Shown here: positions 7,571 to 10,122 of the stretch, piece by piece
Position numbering within the stretch: position 1 is the stretch's first letter
Layout: every line of letters starts with the position of its first letter
Notes under the pieces: model-generated
The model's database searches: none
Seen by the model: only the letters and a program-made list of their open reading frames with translations
Told to the model about the DNA's origin: nothing
Assembly: GCA_002299005.1 (NCBI GenBank)
Contig: DBMZ01000096.1
Span: 5,985-16,106 of the forward strand
Reading direction: 5' to 3'
Origin: Alphaproteobacteria bacterium UBA685
GTDB lineage: Bacteria > Pseudomonadota > Alphaproteobacteria > Puniceispirillales > Puniceispirillaceae
DNA: 10,122 nt
Made by a program: the position numbers and the translations under genes

Positions 7571-7579
7571 AAAGGAGAG
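7571..7579 (+). promoter_or_regulatory. Ribosome binding site fixing the glyA GTG start
   Basis: AAAGGAGAG has its AGGAG core six bases before GTG 7584. There is no ATG close by in frame, and the encoded N-terminus lines up with the family, so GTG is the start. Confidence 0.8.
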
Positions 7580-7583
7580 ACTT

Positions 7584-8861
7584 GTGCTTCAAAACAAATC
7601 ATTTTTCAATCTAGGTCTGTCAGAGACAGATCCAGAAATCGCAGAAGCCATTCAACATGAGCTTGTTCGTCAGCAAGATCAAATTGAGATGATTGCCTCA
7701 GAGAACATCGTTTCAAACGCGGTACTAGAGGCACAAGGCTCAGTTCTGACAAATAAATACGCAGAAGGCTATTCAGGGCGTCGCTATTATGGCGGTTGTG
7801 AATTTGTTGATGTGGTTGAAACGCTGGCGATTGAGCGTGCAAAGAAGCTGTTTGATTGTAACTTTGTGAACGTCCAGCCACATTCAGGCGCACAGGCAAA
7901 CCAAGCGGTCTTTTTGGCATTGCTAAAGCCGGGCGATACGATTTTGGGCATGTCATTGGCCTCTGGCGGTCATCTAACACATGGCTCTGCGCCAAACCAA
8001 TCTGGTAAGTATTTTAACGCTGTCCAATATGGTGTGAGCCGTCAAACTGGTCACATTGACTATGAAGAGATTGCCAGCCTTGCGCGCGAACATCAGCCGA
8101 AATTGATTGTCGCCGGGGCATCTGCCTATCCGCGTACGATTGATTTTGCCAAGTTCCGTGAAATCGCCGATGAGGTTGGTGCTTATTTGATGGTTGATAT
8201 GGCGCATATCTCAGGTCTCGTTGCGGCAGGCCTGCACCCAAGCCCATTGCCTCATGCTGATATTGTGACATCAACAACGCACAAGACATTGCGTGCGGGC
8301 AGAGGCGGCATCATCCTTTCGAATGATGAAGCTTTGGGGAAGAAGATTAACTCAGCTGTCTTCCCAGGCTTGCAAGGTGGCCCGCTTATGCACGCGATTG
8401 CGGCCAAGGCGGTTGCTTTTGGCGAAGCGCTAAAGCCTGATTTCAAAGATTATATCACAGCGGTTGTGAATAATGCCCGCGTCCTAGCCGAAGTATTGCA
8501 AGAGCGTGGTGTTGATATTGTTGGCGGTGGCACAGATATCCATATGGTTTTGGTCGATTTGCGTCCAAAGGGCCTAACAGGCGATATCACAGAGCTATCT
8601 CTTGAGAATGCCGGTGTGACTTGTAACAAGAATGGGGTGCCGTTTGACCCTGAAAAGCCAACTGTGACTTCAGGGGTGCGTCTGGGCACGCCAGCTGGCA
8701 CAACCAGAGGCTTTGGGGAAGAAGAATTCCGCATGATTGGTCACTTAATCGGTGATGTGCTAGATGGTCTTGCGGCGAACCCAACAGATAATTCAGCTGT
8801 CGAAAAAGACGTGCGCGCACAGGTCAGCGCCCTTTGTGCGAAATTCCCGATTTACCAATAA
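7584..8861 (+). CDS. glyA: Serine hydroxymethyltransferase (GlyA)
   Basis: This cytoplasmic PLP enzyme converts serine and tetrahydrofolate to glycine and 5,10-methylene-THF, the main source of one-carbon units. The 425 residues are full length. Visible features are [11 protein letters not shown] (34-44), [15 protein letters not shown] (57-71), the cofactor-stacking region PHSGAQAN (99-106), VDMAHISG (204-211) with D205 and H208, the PLP lysine K234 in TSTTHKTLR, and [11 protein letters not shown]. After the lysine it reads LRAGRGG where many relatives have GPRGG; the flanking residues are intact, so activity is expected. It starts with GTG after a strong binding site. It lies between rpiB and nrdR, as in many alphaproteobacteria, and is followed by its own terminator. 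No riboswitch can fit convincingly in the 60-base leader region. Confidence 0.98.
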   Translation: MLQNKSFFNLGLSETDPEIAEAIQHELVRQQDQIEMIASENIVSNAVLEAQGSVLTNKYAEGYSGRRYYGGCEFVDVVETLAIERAKKLFDCNFVNVQPHSGAQANQAVFLALLKPGDTILGMSLASGGHLTHGSAPNQSGKYFNAVQYGVSRQTGHIDYEEIASLAREHQPKLIVAGASAYPRTIDFAKFREIADEVGAYLMVDMAHISGLVAAGLHPSPLPHADIVTSTTHKTLRAGRGGIILSNDEALGKKINSAVFPGLQGGPLMHAIAAKAVAFGEALKPDFKDYITAVVNNARVLAEVLQERGVDIVGGGTDIHMVLVDLRPKGLTGDITELSLENAGVTCNKNGVPFDPEKPTVTSGVRLGTPAGTTRGFGEEEFRMIGHLIGDVLDGLAANPTDNSAVEKDVRAQVSALCAKFPIYQ

Positions 8862-8879
8862 GCTGATTTACGAACCTCT

Positions 8880-8915
8880 CGTCATGCCTCATAATAGGGG
8901 CATGACGTTTTTTTT
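8880..8915 (+). terminator. Intrinsic terminator after glyA
   Basis: CGTCATGCC (8880-8888) pairs with GGCATGACG (8899-8907) in a perfect 9-bp stem with a ten-base loop, followed by eight T (8908-8915). It starts 19 bases after the glyA stop and should end most transcripts before nrdR. Confidence 0.93.
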
Positions 8916-8963
8916 CTCAAAAAGACGCATCATTAAAAGGCCCTCGGGCAAAAGGAGCGTTTT

Positions 8964-9413
8964 ATGCTTTGTCCATTTTGCAAGTCAGAAGACACACAGG
9001 TAAAAGACTCGCGCCCATCTGAAGATGGTGCGGCTATTCGCAGACGCAGGCAATGCGGCTCTTGTTCCGCGCGCTTCACAACGTTCGAGCGTGTCCATCT
9101 GCGCGATATATCAGTGATAAAAACCGATGGCAGACGCACACCGTTCGACCGTGACAAGCTGGAACGGTCTTTTTCGGTGGCCTTGCGCAAGCGGTCTGTC
9201 GAAGAAGATGCGGTGCATTTGGCCATTACAGAGATTGTGCGCAAGCTTGAATCCACAGGTGAGGCAGATGTGGCATCCACCTATATCGGCTCGTTGGTAA
9301 TGCAAGCGCTGTTAAAGCTCGATAAGGTTGCTTATATCCGCTACGCCTCTGTCTATCGTAATTTTGAAGAAGCCACGGATTTTGAAGATTTCGTGAATGA
9401 GCTTGCCAAATAA
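8964..9413 (+). CDS. nrdR: Transcriptional repressor NrdR (zinc ribbon plus ATP-cone)
   Basis: NrdR senses ATP/dATP and represses ribonucleotide reductase genes by binding NrdR boxes. The 149-residue protein has a zinc ribbon with C3, C6, C31 and C34 (PFC and QCGSC), the conserved stretch [17 protein letters not shown] (15-31), RFTTFER (37-43), and an ATP-cone from about residue 49 ([16 protein letters not shown]) to [11 protein letters not shown] near 131. Residue 2 is leucine where the family usually reads MRCPFC. AGGAG at 8953-8957 lies six bases before the ATG. The glyA terminator ends 48 bases upstream, so nrdR needs its own promoter or read-through; I see no clear one. ribD begins three bases after the stop, so the two are probably co-transcribed. 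Confidence 0.97.
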   Translation: MLCPFCKSEDTQVKDSRPSEDGAAIRRRRQCGSCSARFTTFERVHLRDISVIKTDGRRTPFDRDKLERSFSVALRKRSVEEDAVHLAITEIVRKLESTGEADVASTYIGSLVMQALLKLDKVAYIRYASVYRNFEEATDFEDFVNELAK

Positions 9414-9416
9414 GAT

Positions 9417-10122
9417 ATGCGTCCGGTGAGTGACCAACAAGCTGATCAGCGCTGGCTGTCTGTTGCGCTTGCACAAGCAGATAAGATTACCGGCCATAGC
9501 GCTGAAAACCCAGCTGTGGGATGTGCGATTATCGATGCCGATGGCCGGCTGATAGCTGTGGGCCATACATCGCAAGGCGGCAGGCCTCATGCGGAGGTCA
9601 ACGCGCTTGCTATGGCAGGGGAGAAGGCAAAAGGCGGCACGGCCTATGTGACGCTTGAGCCTTGTGCGCATCACGGCAAAACAGGCCCTTGTGCGGTCGC
9701 ATTATTAGAGGCTGGTATCAGACGCGTTGTGATTGCGGCCCATGATCCCGATAGGCGTGTGGCGGGCAAAGGCATTGCCCTCTTAGCGCAGGGCGGTGTT
9801 GAAGTGAGCGAGATGCTATCACCGCGTGCAGAGCGTCAAATGGCCGGCTTTTTGCATCATCTTCGCCATAATCGCCCCTATGTGAGCGTTAAAATGGCGA
9901 CAAGTGCTGATGGCTATATCGCGGCTGATAGGTCATCTCAGACATGGCTGACAGGGCCGACGAGCCGCCACTATGTCCATGATTTGCGCTCGCGCTGTGA
10001 TGTGATGCTGACAAGCTCAGGCACAATTGCCGCAGATGATCCCTCATTAAACGTTAGAATTGCTGGCTATGGCTTTGCCCAGCCGCCCTTAGCCATTCTC
10101 GATAGTGAGGCGCGGCTATCTG
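9417..10122 (+). CDS. ribD: Bifunctional riboflavin biosynthesis deaminase/reductase RibD, 3' partial
   Basis: RibD deaminates the pyrimidine product of GTP cyclohydrolase II and then reduces its ribosyl side chain, two early steps of riboflavin synthesis. The frame starts at ATG 9417 and stays open to the window edge, giving 235 of an expected 360-380 residues. The deaminase domain shows NPAVGCAI (31-38), zinc ligand H58 and catalytic E60 in PHAEVNAL, and EPCAHHGKTGPC with C83 and C92, then HDPDRRVAGKGI (109-120). The reductase domain begins about residue 153 (RPYVSVKMATSADGYIA) and includes TSSGTIAADDPSLNVR (199-214). The start has no good ribosome binding site and lies three bases after nrdR, so coupled translation is likely. 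The next genes would normally be ribE and other riboflavin genes. Confidence 0.95.
   Translation, partial: MRPVSDQQADQRWLSVALAQADKITGHSAENPAVGCAIIDADGRLIAVGHTSQGGRPHAEVNALAMAGEKAKGGTAYVTLEPCAHHGKTGPCAVALLEAGIRRVVIAAHDPDRRVAGKGIALLAQGGVEVSEMLSPRAERQMAGFLHHLRHNRPYVSVKMATSADGYIAADRSSQTWLTGPTSRHYVHDLRSRCDVMLTSSGTIAADDPSLNVRIAGYGFAQPPLAILDSEARLS

Noticed and set aside
8964..8972. NrdR begins MLC instead of MRC
   Set aside because: All four zinc cysteines and the rest of the ribbon and ATP-cone are intact, and the ribosome binding site supports this start; likely a neutral change.
9666..9692. RibD reads HHGKTGPC rather than the common TPPC
   Set aside because: Both zinc cysteines and the HAE motif are present; TGPC forms occur in the family as I recall it.
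1..10122. Search for mobile elements, CRISPR arrays, tRNA or rRNA genes and defence systems
   Set aside because: I saw no repeat array, transposase, integrase, attachment site, tRNA-like cloverleaf or rRNA segment; coding density and gene content are those of a core region.

Overview
The window is a stretch of bacterial core genome with all eleven protein-coding genes on the + strand. Gene content and order point to an alphaproteobacterium: NADH dehydrogenase genes nuoM-nuoN, then birA, coaX, RNase J, methylmalonyl-CoA epimerase and a DUF1467 membrane protein, and later the block rpiB-glyA-nrdR-ribD. The moderate GC content, apparently near 50% by eye, would suit a marine lineage such as SAR116. 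That lineage guess is an inference from style and was not tested by any search.

Layout. Positions 1-2853 hold the end of the complex I operon: nuoM, cut at its 5' end by the window edge, and complete nuoN, two antiporter-like proton-pumping membrane subunits. Positions 2904-6778 hold five closely packed genes: biotin-protein ligase, type III pantothenate kinase (overlapping birA by 17 bases), RNase J, methylmalonyl-CoA epimerase and DUF1467. No convincing terminator separates them from nuoN, so read-through from the nuo operon is plausible. Biotin and CoA chemistry links three of them: BirA charges the biotin carboxylases, CoaX makes the CoA precursor, and the epimerase acts on the CoA thioester made by propionyl-CoA carboxylase.

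Positions 6779-7076 are the only gene-free stretch near 300 bases and the most interesting part of the window. It contains a hairpin that is much better on the - strand (7-bp stem, UUCG tetraloop, nine U) than on the + strand. This suggests a small - strand RNA ending against the DUF1467 gene. A 7-bp direct repeat and the likely rpiB promoter are also here.

Positions 7077-10122 carry rpiB (sugar-phosphate isomerase), glyA (serine hydroxymethyltransferase, ending in a strong terminator), nrdR (ribonucleotide reductase repressor) and ribD (riboflavin synthesis, cut by the right edge). I found no mobile element, tRNA, rRNA, CRISPR array or defence system. Apart from the possible - strand RNA, this is ordinary housekeeping DNA.
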